A stretch of DNA of 64,000 nt, from positions 744,001-808,000 of the forward strand of contig NZ_FZOF01000001.1 in NCBI RefSeq assembly GCF_900188405.1, read 5' to 3'. Below the pieces are notes generated by a model. The model was given only the letters and a program-made list of their open reading frames with translations, did not search any database and was not told the origin of the DNA. Made by a program: the position numbers and the translations under genes. Shown piece by piece: positions 50,945 to 60,477 of this stretch. This DNA is from Actinacidiphila glaucinigra (GTDB lineage: Bacteria > Actinomycetota > Actinomycetes > Streptomycetales > Streptomycetaceae). Within the stretch, counting starts at the first letter, position 1, and every line of letters starts with the position of its first letter.

Positions 50945-51416
50945 GATGGAGTCCCCCCACAGGATCACGTGGCAACGAGCGTACGCACGCGCCGGGTAGG
51001 ACCCCGGTGGTGCGCCGAGCGGCCGGCGCGGACGGCGACCGGGTGATCAAGGACTATAGCTCCCCCCTTGGGCGGCCCCGCCGCCCGGTTCGTGCGGCGG
51101 GGGGCCGGAGTGGGTGCGCGGTCGTACGTGGGCGGTTGCCGGAGGAGTCGTGTACGGGGTCGGCGGCTTTGGCGTGGTCGGGCCCGCGGGTGATCAGGAC
51201 GCCGGGCTTTCGGGGCGTCGGGCGGAGTAGGTGCGCGGTCGTTTGTGGCGGGCGTGGCGGGTGTGGTGTGGCGGGTGTGGCGGGTGGCGATGCCGAGGCT
51301 GTGAGGTCGTTCGTGGGCGGTTGATGCCGGGGGTGCAGTGGGGGAGAGGGCGGTGCGGGCGGGCGGCTTTGGCGTGGTCGGGCCAGTGGTGATCGGGGCG
51401 CCCGGTTCTTGCGGCG
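50945..51416. other. intergenic region with degenerate direct repeats
   Basis: No gene is supported in this 472-base gap. GGCGGCTTTGGCGTGGTCGG occurs twice about 200 bases apart (51166 and 51363), each followed by a related GTGATC...GACG/GGCG...GGCGTC stretch, and GTGCGCGGTCGT occurs twice (51116 and 51232). A GC hairpin with a bulge lies at 51074-51106. The region has a GTG/GGC-rich, gene-free look. Confidence 0.5.
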
Positions 51417-52877
51417 TCAGCCGTCGAGCGCCTTCGACAGGGCGGCCGCCAAGCGGTCGGTCGTGGCGGGGTCGCGGACGGCGAGACGGAGCCAGTCCGG
51501 GGAGAGGCCGGGGAAGGTGTCGGCGCGGCGGACGGCGAAGCCGAGGTCGCGCAGGCGGGCGCGGACGGAGGCCGCGTCGGGCAGGCGCAGCAGGACGAAG
51601 GGGCCGTGGGCCGGGCCGGCGACCTCGACGTCGTCGAACTCGGCGAGCCGGCGCAGCAGATGCTCGCGGTCGGCGGTGGTCCGGCGGGCCGCCTCCTCGG
51701 CCTCCGCGAGGGCCGCGGGGGCGCAGCAGGCCTCGGCGGCGGTGAGGCCGGGCGCCGAGACCGCCCACAGAGGCTGGGCGCGGCGCAGCGCCGCCACGCG
51801 CTCGGGGTCGCCGAGGACGTAGCCGACCCGCAGGCCCGCCAGGCCCCAGGTCTTGGTGAGGCTGCGCAGCACCACCAGGCCGGGCAGGTCGCGGCGGGCG
51901 GCGAGGCTCTCGGGCTCGCCGGGCACCGCGTCCATGAACGCCTCGTCGACGACGAGGGTGCGGCCCGGCCGGGCCAGGCGGGCGAGCTCCGCCGCGGGGT
52001 GCAGCACGGAGGTGGGGTTGGTCGGGTTGCCGACGACCACCAGGTCGGCGGATTCGGGCACCGCCCACGGGTCGAGGCGGAAGCCGTCCGCCGCCCGCAG
52101 CACGACGCGGTGCACAGGGTGCCCGGCGTCGCGCAGGGCCGCCTCCGGCTCCGTGAACTGCGGGTGGACGACGACCGCGTGACGGGCCCGGGTGGTGCGG
52201 GCCAGCAGGACGAACGCCTCCGCGGCACCGGCCGTGAGCAGCACCTCCTCGGCGGGGCGGCCGTGGCGGGCGGCGACCGCCCGGTGTGCGGCGCGGTCGT
52301 CCGGGTAGCCGGCCAGCCCGTCGAGGGTGGCCGCGAGGCGTTCCCTGAGCCATGGCGGGGGCGTCCCGGCGCGTACGTTGACGGCCAGATCGGTGAGGTC
52401 GTCGCCGCCGTCGCGGACCTCGGCGTCGCCGTGGTGCCGCAGATCGTGCTCGCCGTCACCGTCGCCGGGCTCCGGCCGCCCGCCGCCGTCGTGCGCCGGC
52501 GCGTGCCGCACCTCGACCTCGGGGCGCGCCTCCGCCCAGCCCTCCGCCTGCTGCGCGACCCGCTCCTCCAGGGCCGCGTCCGCCGGGAAGCCGGTCAGCA
52601 CGACGATCCGCCGGGCACCGAGCCGCGCGCAGCGTTCCAGGCCCGCGGGGACGTCCGGCGCCGCCGTCGTCAGGAAGGCGGTCTCCACGCCCGCGTAGCC
52701 CCGGCCCTCCCACAGCAGCCGCGCGGTGCGGGAGACCTCGGCGTTGTCCGCGGCCTCGGGGGAGCCGGCGCCGACCAGCAGCACCATGGTCGCCGCCCGG
52801 TCCAGGGGTGTACGGCGGCCGCCGCCGAGCGCGGCGTCGACACGCCGCTCCAGCACGTCCTCGGGCCGGTTGATCAC
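51417..52877 (-). CDS. cobC: CobC-type PLP enzyme with N-terminal CbiX-like half-domain (Rv2231c-like)
   Basis: A 486-residue two-part protein. Residues about 28-130 resemble one half of a CbiX/sirohydrochlorin chelatase (MVLLVGAGSPEAADNAEVSRTARLLWEGRG, LGARRIVVLTGFPADAALEERV). After an Asp/Gly/His-rich linker, residues about 160-486 form a fold-type I aminotransferase like histidinol-phosphate transaminase and threonine-phosphate decarboxylase, with NPTNPTSVL, VVDEAFMDAVPG and the PLP Lys in LRSLTKTWGLAGLRVGY. It probably supplies (R)-1-amino-2-propanol phosphate for the cobalamin side chain. GTG start overlaps the preceding stop (GTGA). It is the last gene of the cob operon. Confidence 0.85.
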   Translation of the reverse strand: MINRPEDVLERRVDAALGGGRRTPLDRAATMVLLVGAGSPEAADNAEVSRTARLLWEGRGYAGVETAFLTTAAPDVPAGLERCARLGARRIVVLTGFPADAALEERVAQQAEGWAEARPEVEVRHAPAHDGGGRPEPGDGDGEHDLRHHGDAEVRDGGDDLTDLAVNVRAGTPPPWLRERLAATLDGLAGYPDDRAAHRAVAARHGRPAEEVLLTAGAAEAFVLLARTTRARHAVVVHPQFTEPEAALRDAGHPVHRVVLRAADGFRLDPWAVPESADLVVVGNPTNPTSVLHPAAELARLARPGRTLVVDEAFMDAVPGEPESLAARRDLPGLVVLRSLTKTWGLAGLRVGYVLGDPERVAALRRAQPLWAVSAPGLTAAEACCAPAALAEAEEAARRTTADREHLLRRLAEFDDVEVAGPAHGPFVLLRLPDAASVRARLRDLGFAVRRADTFPGLSPDWLRLAVRDPATTDRLAAALSKALDG

Positions 52878-53317
52878 GGTGCCGTCTCCTCCGTCGTGCT
52901 GTGCGTGCCCTGCGTGCCGTGCCCCGGTGCACGGTGCCGCGCCACCGCCGCGGTCGCCCTGGCCGCACCGCTCCCGGGGGCGGACTTCCTCTTCGGTACC
53001 AGCAGTTCGCCGCCGGGCGCGGCGGCCAGCGCCGCCGCCTCCGCAACGGAGGGCGTGCCGACCGCGGCCAGCGCCGCGCCCGAGGGGCTCGGCACGTCGA
53101 CCGCGGCCAGCGTACGCGCGTCGTACGCCACCAGGGGGACGCCCAGCCGCTCGGCCGCCGTGACGAGGCCCGGCTCCCCGGCCTTGCCGTCGACGGTCGC
53201 CAGCGCCGTGACGGACGCCTCCGGCACGCCGGCCTCGGCGAGCACGGACGTTACGAGTGCGAGCACTTCGGCCGCCGCCACACCGCGGGCCGCACCCACA
53301 CCGACGACGACGCTCAC
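52874..53317 (-). CDS. CobE/CbiG C-terminal-domain protein
   Basis: A 147-residue protein. VVVGVGAARGVAAAEVLALV, ATVDGKAGEPGLVTAAERLGVPLVAYDARTL, VPSPSGAALAAVGTPSVAEAAAL and ELLVPKRKS give the CobE/CbiG_C pattern. The domain takes part in ring contraction and acetaldehyde loss (CbiG) or an unassigned step (CobE) of corrin synthesis. It stands alone here, without the rest of CbiG or CobJ. GTG start overlapping the cobB stop (GTGA). Confidence 0.82.
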   Translation of the reverse strand: MSVVVGVGAARGVAAAEVLALVTSVLAEAGVPEASVTALATVDGKAGEPGLVTAAERLGVPLVAYDARTLAAVDVPSPSGAALAAVGTPSVAEAAALAAAPGGELLVPKRKSAPGSGAARATAAVARHRAPGHGTQGTHSTTEETAP

Positions 53318-54675
53318 GCGGGCGCGCCCGCCCCGCCCGCGCAGGAGGCGACGAACCGCCGCGCCAGCGACGGCTCCGCCGCCCAGTGGACGTGCAGATA
53401 CGACGCGTGGACTCCGCCCTGCACGAAGCCCTCCACGCGCCGCTCCGGGCGGATCAGGCCCCAGGCGGGGGTGGCACCGGCGGCGGGCTCCACGACGGTG
53501 CGGTGGAACTCGTGGCCGCGCACCCGGGTCCCGGCGGCCGCCAGCGCGTTGTCGGCGATCGCGACCGCCTCGCGGTAGCCCAGCGTGAGCCGCTCCGACA
53601 TACGGGCCGTCGTGTCCAGCACCCCGCACATGGGACGTCCGTCCAGTTCCCGCCCGAGGTAGAGCAGGCCCGCGCACTCCGCGGTCACGGGCCCTGCGAA
53701 GGCGGCGACGGCCTCGCGCAGCGGCTCGTTGGCGGACAGCTCGTGGGCGTACATCTCGGGGAAGCCGCCGCCGATGACCAGCCCCGTGGCACCGGGCGGC
53801 AGCCGCTCGTCCCGCAGCGGGTCGAAGGTGACGACCTCCGCCCCCGCCGCGGCGAGCAGTTCGAGGTGCTCGGCGTACGAGAAGGTGAACGCCGCCCCGC
53901 CCGCCACCGCGACCACCGGCCGGGCGCCCGGCGCCGCCGGGCCGGCGGCCGCCTCCGCCGGGTCCCAGGGCTCGTCGGCGAGCGGGGGAGCGCTGCGTGC
54001 CAGGGCCAGCAGCGCCTCCATGTCGCAGCCCGCCCGCACCCGTGCGGCCAGCGCCCGCACGGCGTCGACGGCGTCCGCGCGCCGTTCTGCGACCGGGACC
54101 AGCCCCAGGTGCCGGGAGGGCGTGCCGACCGAGGTGTCGCGCCGCAGCGCGCCCAGCACGGGTACGCCCGCGCCGTCGAGGGCGTCGCGCAGCAGTTCCT
54201 CGTGCCGGTCGGAGCCGACCTTGTTGAGGATGACGCCGGCGACCCGCACCCGCGGGTCCCACGAGGCGAAGCCGTGCACCAGCGCCGCCACCGAACGGGA
54301 CTGCGAGGAGGCGTCCACGACCAGCACCACCGGCGCCCGCAGCAGCTTCGCCACATGCGCGGTGGAGGCCAGCTCGCCCATCCCGGAGGCGCCGTCGAAG
54401 AGCCCCATCACGCCCTCCACGACCGCCAGGTCGGCCCCCCGGGCGCCGTGCAGGAACAGCGGCGCGATCCGCTCCGGGCCGCACATGTACGCGTCCAGGT
54501 TGCGGCCCGGGCGGCCGGTGGCCAGGGCGTGGTAGCCGGGGTCGATGTAGTCGGGGCCCACCTTGTGCGGGGAGACCGCGAGCCCGGCCTCCGCGAAGGC
54601 GGCCATCAGCCCCGTGGCGACGGTGGTCTTGCCGCTCCCCGAGGCGGGGGCCGCGACGACGAGCCTGGCTACCAC
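53314..54675 (-). CDS. cobB: cobyrinate (or hydrogenobyrinate) a,c-diamide synthase
   Basis: An ATP- and glutamine-dependent amidase of the corrin ring. The 453-residue product has the N-terminal dethiobiotin-synthetase-like domain (VVAAPASGSGKTTVATGLM, KVGPDYIDPGYH, VVEGVMGLFDG) and a C-terminal class I glutamine amidotransferase domain with the nucleophile Cys in TAECAGLLYLG and a His in GGVHASYLHVHW. GTG at 54675 follows AAGGGC and overlaps the cobO stop. Confidence 0.93.
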   Translation of the reverse strand: MVARLVVAAPASGSGKTTVATGLMAAFAEAGLAVSPHKVGPDYIDPGYHALATGRPGRNLDAYMCGPERIAPLFLHGARGADLAVVEGVMGLFDGASGMGELASTAHVAKLLRAPVVLVVDASSQSRSVAALVHGFASWDPRVRVAGVILNKVGSDRHEELLRDALDGAGVPVLGALRRDTSVGTPSRHLGLVPVAERRADAVDAVRALAARVRAGCDMEALLALARSAPPLADEPWDPAEAAAGPAAPGARPVVAVAGGAAFTFSYAEHLELLAAAGAEVVTFDPLRDERLPPGATGLVIGGGFPEMYAHELSANEPLREAVAAFAGPVTAECAGLLYLGRELDGRPMCGVLDTTARMSERLTLGYREAVAIADNALAAAGTRVRGHEFHRTVVEPAAGATPAWGLIRPERRVEGFVQGGVHASYLHVHWAAEPSLARRFVASCAGGAGAPA

Positions 54676-55265
54676 TCGATGCCCTTCTGGCCCTTCTGGC
54701 CGGCGTCCATCGGATGCTTGACCTTGCCCATCTCGGTGACCAGGTCCGCGAAGTCCAGCAGCGGCTGCGGGGCGTTGCGCCCGGTGATGACGACGTGCTG
54801 AGTGCCGGGCCGTTCGCGCAGGACCGAGACCACCTCGTCGGTGTCGATCCAGCCCCAGTGCAGGGGGTAGGCGAACTCGTCCAGCACGTACAGCCGGTAG
54901 GTCTCGGCGGACAGGTCGCGCTTGACCTGCTCCCAGCCCTCGCGGGCGGCGTCCTCGCTCTCGGCGATGTCCCGCTGCACCCAGGACCAGCCCTCGCCCA
55001 TCTTGTGCCAGGCGACACTGCCGCCCTCGCCGGAGGCGCCGAGCACGCGCAGCGCCCGCTCCTCCCCGACCTTCCACTTGGCGGACTTGACGAACTGGAA
55101 CACCCCGACCGGCCAGCCCTGGTTCCACGCCCGCAGCGCCAGCCCGAAGGCGGCGGTGGACTTCCCCTTGCCGGTGCCGGTGTGCACCATCACCAGCGGC
55201 CGGTTACGACGCTGACGGGTCGTCAGGCCGTCCTGCGGCACGACGCTCGGCTGTCCCTGTGGCAT
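54669..55265 (-). CDS. cobO: cob(I)yrinic acid a,c-diamide adenosyltransferase
   Basis: Adds the 5'-deoxyadenosyl group to the corrinoid cobalt, using ATP. The 198-residue protein carries the CobA/BtuR P-loop GTGKGKST, GWPVGVFQFVKSAKWKVGEE and YVLDEFAYPLHWGWID, and ends FADLVTEMGKVKHPMDAGQKGQKGIEW. It overlaps both neighbours (TAATG with the chelatase upstream, seven bases with cobB). Confidence 0.95.
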   Translation of the reverse strand: MPQGQPSVVPQDGLTTRQRRNRPLVMVHTGTGKGKSTAAFGLALRAWNQGWPVGVFQFVKSAKWKVGEERALRVLGASGEGGSVAWHKMGEGWSWVQRDIAESEDAAREGWEQVKRDLSAETYRLYVLDEFAYPLHWGWIDTDEVVSVLRERPGTQHVVITGRNAPQPLLDFADLVTEMGKVKHPMDAGQKGQKGIEW

Positions 55266-57295
55266 TACGCGGCCCTCCGTACATCCCGTACCAGTGCCGC
55301 GACGCTGTCCGCGCGCAGCTCGTCCAACGTCACGGCGGTGCCGTGCAGTTCACGCGCCAGCTCGCCCGCGAGGCCCAGCCGCACCGGCCCGGACTCGCAG
55401 TCGACGACCACCGAGGCGGTGCCCTCGGCCGCCAGCAGCCGCGCCGCGCGCCCGGCCGTGCGCACCGGCTCGGGGCCGCCCGTCGCCCGGCCGTCGGTGA
55501 CCACGACCAGCAGCGGGCGGCGGGAGGCGTCCCGCAGCCGCTCCACGCGCAGCACGTCGTGGGCCTTCAGCAGCCCGGCGGCCAGCGGGGTGCGGCCGCC
55601 GGTGGGCAGCCTGTCCAGGCGTGCCGCGCCCGCCTCGACCGACGAGGTCGGCGGCAGCGCCAGCTCCGCCGTCGCGCCGCGGAAGGTGATCAGCCCGACC
55701 TTGTCGCGCCGCTGGTAGGCGTCGAGCAGCAGCGACAGCACCGCGCCCTTGACCGCGCTCATGCGCTGCCGGGCGGCCATCGAACCCGAGGCGTCGACGA
55801 CGAAGAGCACCAGGTTGCCCTCGCGGCCCTCGCGGACCGCCTCGCGCAGGTCGTCCCGGCGGATCACCAGGCCCGGTCCGCCGCGCCCGCGCGCCCGCTG
55901 GTGCGGGGCGGCGGCGTGCACGGTGGCGGCCAGGTGCAGTTTGGACAGGGCGCCCTGGGGCCGCCGGGCGCCGGTCGTCCTGCCGTGCGCGGTACGGGCC
56001 CGGGAGCGGCGGCCCGCGGCGCCCTCGCCGAGGCCGGGAACGGTCAGCGCGCGGGCCTTGAACGGCTCCGCGGCGGGCACCGCGGCCCGTTCGCCCACGC
56101 CACCCTGCGGTGCCTGCGCGGGCTCGGGCTGGGCACCCTCGGGCTGGGCAGCGGAGTCCGCCGGCTCCCTGGGCGGGGCGATGTCGGGCGCGGTGTCCGG
56201 GGTGCCGTCGTCGCCCTGGGGCGGGCGGCCGCCGCCGTCGGGGCCGCCGCCGTCCGGGCCGGGGTCCGGGTCGTCGTCCTCGCCGCGGTTGCGTTCCAGG
56301 GTCTCGTCGAGCTTGTCCTCGTCGAGGCCGGGCGCGTCGAAGGGGTTGCGGCGGCGCCGGTGCGGCAGCGCGAGCAGCGCGGCCTGCCGCACGTCGGCGC
56401 CGGTCACGTCGGTGCGCCCGTCCCAGGCCGCGAGGGCGGTCGCGGTGCGGGCCATGACGATGTCCGCCCGCATCCCGTCCACCTCGAAGGCCGCGCAGGT
56501 CGCGGCGATCTGGCGGAGCGCTCCGTCACCGAGCGAGACCGACGGCAGCAGCGCCCGCGCCGCCGCGATGCGCTCCCGCAGTTCCCGCTCCTCCGCCTGC
56601 CAGGCGGCGGCGAACCCCGCCGGGTCCGCGTCGTAGGCGAGGCGCCGCCGGACGACCTGCACCCGCTCCTCGGTCTCCCGCGACGCCGCGACCTCCACCG
56701 TGAGGCCGAAGCGGTCCAGCAACTGCGGCCGCAGCTCGCCCTCTTCGGGGTTCATCGTGCCGACGAGCAGGAAGCGCGCGGCGTGCCGCACGGAGACGCC
56801 CTCCCGCTCGACGTAGGAGGCCCCCATGGCGGCCGCGTCCAGCAGCAGGTCCACCAGGTGGTCGTGGAGCAGGTTGACCTCGTCCACGTAGAGCACGCCG
56901 CGGTGCGCGTCCGCCAGCAGCCCCGGCTCGAAGGCCTTCACGCCCTCCGCCAGGGCCCGTTCGATGTCCAGGGCGCCGACGAGGCGGTCCTCGGACGCGC
57001 CGACCGGCAGCTCCACCATGCGCGCCGGACGGCTCTCCGCGCCGGCGTCGGGGCCGTGCGGCCCGTCGGGGCACGCCGGGTCCGGTACCGCCGGGTCGCA
57101 GCCGAAGCGGCAGCCGGGCACGACCTCCACGGGCGGCAGCAGCGCCGACAGGGCCCGTACGGCGGTGGACTTGGCGGTGCCCTTCTCGCCCCGCACCAGC
57201 ACACCGCCGACCGCGGGGCTGACCGCGTTCAGCAGCAGTGCCAGCCGCAGGTCCGCCATCCCGACGATCGCGGTGAAGGGGTAAGGGGTGCTCAC
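55265..57295 (-). CDS. magnesium/cobalt chelatase ATPase with fused I and D (VWA) domains
   Basis: A 676-residue AAA+ protein. The ChlI-like part has Walker A GEKGTAKST (36-44), Walker B GVLYVDEVNLLHDHLVDLLLDAAA and the sensor region FLLVGTMNPEEGELRPQLLDRFGL. After a Pro/Gly/Asp-rich linker the VWA domain shows the MIDAS motif VVDASGSMAARQ and DKVGLITFRG. In the cob operon it most likely powers cobalt insertion as the partner of a CobN-type subunit, which is not in this window. GTG at 57295 after AGGAGG. Confidence 0.88.
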   Translation of the reverse strand: MSTPYPFTAIVGMADLRLALLLNAVSPAVGGVLVRGEKGTAKSTAVRALSALLPPVEVVPGCRFGCDPAVPDPACPDGPHGPDAGAESRPARMVELPVGASEDRLVGALDIERALAEGVKAFEPGLLADAHRGVLYVDEVNLLHDHLVDLLLDAAAMGASYVEREGVSVRHAARFLLVGTMNPEEGELRPQLLDRFGLTVEVAASRETEERVQVVRRRLAYDADPAGFAAAWQAEERELRERIAAARALLPSVSLGDGALRQIAATCAAFEVDGMRADIVMARTATALAAWDGRTDVTGADVRQAALLALPHRRRRNPFDAPGLDEDKLDETLERNRGEDDDPDPGPDGGGPDGGGRPPQGDDGTPDTAPDIAPPREPADSAAQPEGAQPEPAQAPQGGVGERAAVPAAEPFKARALTVPGLGEGAAGRRSRARTAHGRTTGARRPQGALSKLHLAATVHAAAPHQRARGRGGPGLVIRRDDLREAVREGREGNLVLFVVDASGSMAARQRMSAVKGAVLSLLLDAYQRRDKVGLITFRGATAELALPPTSSVEAGAARLDRLPTGGRTPLAAGLLKAHDVLRVERLRDASRRPLLVVVTDGRATGGPEPVRTAGRAARLLAAEGTASVVVDCESGPVRLGLAGELARELHGTAVTLDELRADSVAALVRDVRRAA

Positions 57296-57368
57296 GCGGC
57301 CTCCTGGGTCGAACGGTCGTTGCGGCGGTGCTCACGGACGGCCCGGCCGAGGGGCCGCGACGGGGTGC

Positions 57369-58880
57369 TCACGGTGCCCCCGGAGGGACGAAGGGCAGCC
57401 CCGCAGGGGGGCCGTGCTCGATCAGGCGGAGCAGGGCGCCCGTGTCGGCGTGCTCCTCGATCAGATCGCCCAGCCGGTCCAGCTGCTCCTCGCGGAGCGC
57501 GCCGAAGGCGGTGCCGGGGGCGGGGACGAAGCGCCGCCCAGCGGCCTGTGCGACGCGGCGCAGGAAGGCGCGGCGGAAGCCGTCGCTCTCCAGGGAGCCG
57601 TGCCAGTGGGTGCCCCAGACCGCGCCGCTGCGGCAGCCGTCCAGGAAGGGCTCGTCGCCGCCGCGGACGTCGGCGACGCCGTGGTGGATCTCGTACCCCT
57701 CGACCGGTTCGCCGTACGCCTTCCCGGAGGGCCGGGCCAGGGTCTTCTCCGTGGCGAAGCGGACGCGCGCCGGCAGCAGCCCGAGCCCGGGGACCGTACC
57801 GGCCCGCGACTCGACGTCGTCCTCGATCGTCTCGGCGAGCATCTGGAAGCCGCCGCAGATCCCCAGCACCGGGCGTCCCTCGGCGGCCCGGCGGACGACC
57901 GCGTCGGCCAGCCCGCGCCGGTGCAGCCACTCCAGTGCCTTGACCGTGCCGCGGGTGCCGGGCAGCACCACGAGGTCGGCGTCGGCGAGTTCCTCCGGCC
58001 GGTCCACGAAGCGGACGAGGACACCGGGCTCGGCGGCGAGCGCGTCCACGTCGGTGAAGTTCGACATCAGGGGGACCGCCGCGACGGCGACCCGCAGGAC
58101 GTCCTCGCCGTGCGGCGGCGCGGTGTCCGACTCCCGGACGCTGCCGCGCAGCGACATCCGCAGCCCGTCCTCCTCGTCGATGCCGAGGCCGTGCCGGAAC
58201 GGCAGCACCCCGTAGAAGCGGCGTCCGGTCAGCCCGCGCAGCATCTCCAGCCCCGGCTCCAGCAGGGACACGTCGCCGCGGAACTTGTTGACCAGGTAGC
58301 CGCAGACCAGTTCCTGGTCCTCGGGGGCGAGCAGCGCCGTCGTCCCGAAGAACGAGGCGAAGACCCCGCCCCGGTCGATGTCGCCGACCACGACGACCGG
58401 GAGCCGGGCGGCCCGCGCCAGGCCCATGTTGACGATGTCGCCCCGCCGCAGGTTGATCTCGGCCGGGCTGCCGGCGCCCTCGCAGATCACCGCGTCGTAC
58501 CGCCCGCGCAGCTCCTCCAGGCAGCCGGTGACGGTCTCCAGCAGCTCCGCGCGGCTCCCGTTGTGGTAGCCGCGCGCACTCATCTCGCCCACCGGGCGCC
58601 CCATCAGGACGACCTGGCTCGTGCGGTCCCCGCCGGGCTTGAGCAGCACCGGGTTCATCAGGGCCGAGGGCTCCACGCGCGCCGCCTGGGCCTGCATCGC
58701 CTGGGCGCGGCCGATCTCGGCGCCCTCGCGGGTCACGTACGAGTTCAGCGACATGTTCTGCGCCTTGAACGGCGCCACGGACACACCCTGCCGCGTCAGC
58801 CACCGGCAGATCCCCGCCGTGACGACGCTCTTGCCGGCGTCCGACGTGGTCCCCGCGACCAGCAGGCCCCCGCCCCTCAT
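57369..58880 (-). CDS. cobQ: cobyric acid synthase
   Basis: Amidates the b, d, e and g side chains of adenosyl-cobyrinate diamide. The 503-residue protein has the N-terminal ATPase domain ([62 protein letters not shown]) and a C-terminal glutamine amidotransferase domain with Cys in [11 protein letters not shown] and GTHWHGSLE near the end. ATG at 58880 after GGAGGGAC; it overlaps the cobD stop (ATGA). A 73-base gap separates it from the chelatase gene. Confidence 0.95.
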   Translation of the reverse strand: MRGGGLLVAGTTSDAGKSVVTAGICRWLTRQGVSVAPFKAQNMSLNSYVTREGAEIGRAQAMQAQAARVEPSALMNPVLLKPGGDRTSQVVLMGRPVGEMSARGYHNGSRAELLETVTGCLEELRGRYDAVICEGAGSPAEINLRRGDIVNMGLARAARLPVVVVGDIDRGGVFASFFGTTALLAPEDQELVCGYLVNKFRGDVSLLEPGLEMLRGLTGRRFYGVLPFRHGLGIDEEDGLRMSLRGSVRESDTAPPHGEDVLRVAVAAVPLMSNFTDVDALAAEPGVLVRFVDRPEELADADLVVLPGTRGTVKALEWLHRRGLADAVVRRAAEGRPVLGICGGFQMLAETIEDDVESRAGTVPGLGLLPARVRFATEKTLARPSGKAYGEPVEGYEIHHGVADVRGGDEPFLDGCRSGAVWGTHWHGSLESDGFRRAFLRRVAQAAGRRFVPAPGTAFGALREEQLDRLGDLIEEHADTGALLRLIEHGPPAGLPFVPPGAP

Positions 58881-59863
58881 GAGTCCCTCCTCCGGGCGAC
58901 CGCGCCCCACGCCAGGCGCCCGCCCACCGCGACCGCCAGCGCCAGCGCGCCGACCCGCCGCGACAACCGCGCCGCCCGTTCGATGTCCCGTACCTCCACC
59001 GGCCGGTTCCCCGCCCCCAGCACGGGCCGGTGCTCCACCCGCCCGCCATAGGCAAGCGTCCCCCCGAGGCGTACGCCCAACGCCCCCGCGAACGATGCCT
59101 CGACGGGCCCCGCGTTCGGGCTGGGATGCCGGGAGCCGTCCCTGCGCCAGGCCCGCCACGCCCCCCGGGGGTCGGGGCCGGCCAGCACCGCGAGCGCGGC
59201 GGTCAGCCGGGCGCCGGGGTAGCCGGCCACGTCGTCCAGCCGGGCCGCGGCCCAGCCGAACCGCCGGTGCCGCGGCGACTTGTGACCCACCATCGCGTCG
59301 AGGGTGTTGACCGCTCGGAAGCCCACCAGCCCGGGCACACCGCCCAGCGCGCCCCACACCAGGGCACCCACGACGGCGTCCGAGGTGTTCTCCGCGACGG
59401 ACTCCACGACCGCCCGCGCCAACTGCGCCCGGTCCAGCGCCTGCGGGTCGCGGCCGCACAGGTGGGGCAGCCGCTCGCGCGCCGCCTCCGTGTCACCGGC
59501 GGACAGGGCGGCGCCGACGGCCCGCGCCTCGCGTACCAGGGAGGTCCCGCCGAGCACGGCCCAGGTCGCGGCCGCCGTCAGAGCGACGGACGCCGCGCCG
59601 GAACGGCGCACGGCACGCTGGAGCCCGGCCGCGGCCGCCACCGCGCCGCCCGCGCACAGGGCCGTGTGGAGGGCGCCGCGACCGCGGTGGTCGCGCCACA
59701 ACGCCCGCTCCAGGCCGGCGGCGGCGCTCCCGAACACCGCCACGGGGTGACCGCGGCGCGGGTCGGCCAGGGCGAGGTCGGCGAGCCAGCCGAGGGCGGC
59801 GCCGGTGGCGAACGCGCACGGCGCCGCAGCGCCGTTGCCGGGTGGACGGCCGGAGCCGCGCAT
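58877..59863 (-). CDS. cobD: adenosylcobinamide-phosphate synthase
   Basis: Attaches the aminopropanol arm to cobyric acid (CobD/CbiB family). A 328-residue membrane protein with [69 protein letters not shown] and [10 protein letters not shown], all family marks. It is the first gene after the cobalamin riboswitch. I use ATG 59863 with GAGGA ahead; GTG 59878 in the same frame is possible. Confidence 0.92.
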   Translation of the reverse strand: MRGSGRPPGNGAAAPCAFATGAALGWLADLALADPRRGHPVAVFGSAAAGLERALWRDHRGRGALHTALCAGGAVAAAAGLQRAVRRSGAASVALTAAATWAVLGGTSLVREARAVGAALSAGDTEAARERLPHLCGRDPQALDRAQLARAVVESVAENTSDAVVGALVWGALGGVPGLVGFRAVNTLDAMVGHKSPRHRRFGWAAARLDDVAGYPGARLTAALAVLAGPDPRGAWRAWRRDGSRHPSPNAGPVEASFAGALGVRLGGTLAYGGRVEHRPVLGAGNRPVEVRDIERAARLSRRVGALALAVAVGGRLAWGAVARRRDS

Positions 59864-59904
59864 CACAGGAGTCCTCACTCAGGGTCCGCGCCCTGGTTCG
59901 ACGT

Positions 59905-60083
59905 GACCGGCGACGAGAGTCTCCTGGCTCCCGGATCGGCGGCACCCCCGGCCTTCCAGCCCCGAGTCGGGGCCGTGGCCATGGGCGGGGGTCCGCTCCC
60001 CGGTGACAGTGGCGGGACCGCGCCGGATTCGCACCGGACTTCCTCTCCTGCCGCCGTTTGGCGGTTCCGATACCACCACGCCC
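59905..60083 (-). promoter_or_regulatory. cobalamin (B12) riboswitch
   Basis: On the minus strand the core reads GAGGAAGTCCGGTGCGAATC followed by CGGCGCGGTCCCGCCACTGT; the B12 box GCCACTG is at 60007-60013. The 3' part closes with GAGCCAGGAGACTCTCG before the cobD start. This is the standard aptamer leader of Streptomyces cob operons. It should lower expression of the operon when adenosylcobalamin is plentiful. Confidence 0.93.
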
Positions 60084-60129
60084 CGCTCCGGCCCGTCAAC
60101 TCATCGCGACAGCCTGTGGAAAAGAAGAA

Positions 60130-60165
60130 ACCCCAGCTCACGGCCGGAAGGCCGGGAGCTGAGGT
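60130..60165 (-). terminator. intrinsic terminator of the pit operon
   Basis: On the minus strand ACCTCAGCTCCCGGCC, a TTCC loop and GGCCGTGAGCTGGGGT form a strong hairpin followed by the T-rich tract TTCTTCTTTTCC. It lies 35 bases after the small membrane gene and separates it from the riboswitch. Confidence 0.88.
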
Positions 60166-60199
60166 CAACTTCACACCGCGGTGCGCGGGGATGTGCGGG

Positions 60200-60439
60200 T
60201 CAGGCGACGATCAGGTAGATCCCGTACGCCACCGCCGCCGCGCACAGCGCGAAGCACAGGTAGGCGCCGGTGCGGGCCAGGGCGGTGGTGCCACCCGCGG
60301 CGGAGGTGCCCGCCTCGCCGCCGGCGGTGCCCTGCTTGGACAGGCCGACGATGCCGAGGGTGAACAGGCCGACGAGTCCGACGGTCACGGCGAGGCTGAC
60401 GCCGAAGACGGAGCCGAGGGCAGCCCAGTCGATGTGCAT
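60200..60439 (-). CDS. small membrane protein linked to pit
   Basis: A 79-residue protein with two hydrophobic segments (LGSVFGVSLAVTVGLVGLFTLGIVGL and ALARTGAYLCFALCAAAVAYGIYLIVA) joined by a Gly/Ala/Thr-rich loop. It follows pit by 38 bases with GGAAGGA before its ATG and ends just before the terminator, so it is the second gene of the operon. A homologue sits beside pit in other Streptomyces as I recall; the function is unknown, perhaps an accessory subunit. Confidence 0.82.
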   Translation of the reverse strand: MHIDWAALGSVFGVSLAVTVGLVGLFTLGIVGLSKQGTAGGEAGTSAAGGTTALARTGAYLCFALCAAAVAYGIYLIVA

Positions 60440-60477
60440 GGTGCTGGTTCCTTCCGGGGCCGGTGCGGCTGCCGCCG

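Noticed and set aside
51074..51106. Intrinsic terminator for the cob operon
   Set aside because: The hairpin has a two-base bulge and lies about 310 bases beyond the cobC stop, so I do not list it as a terminator.
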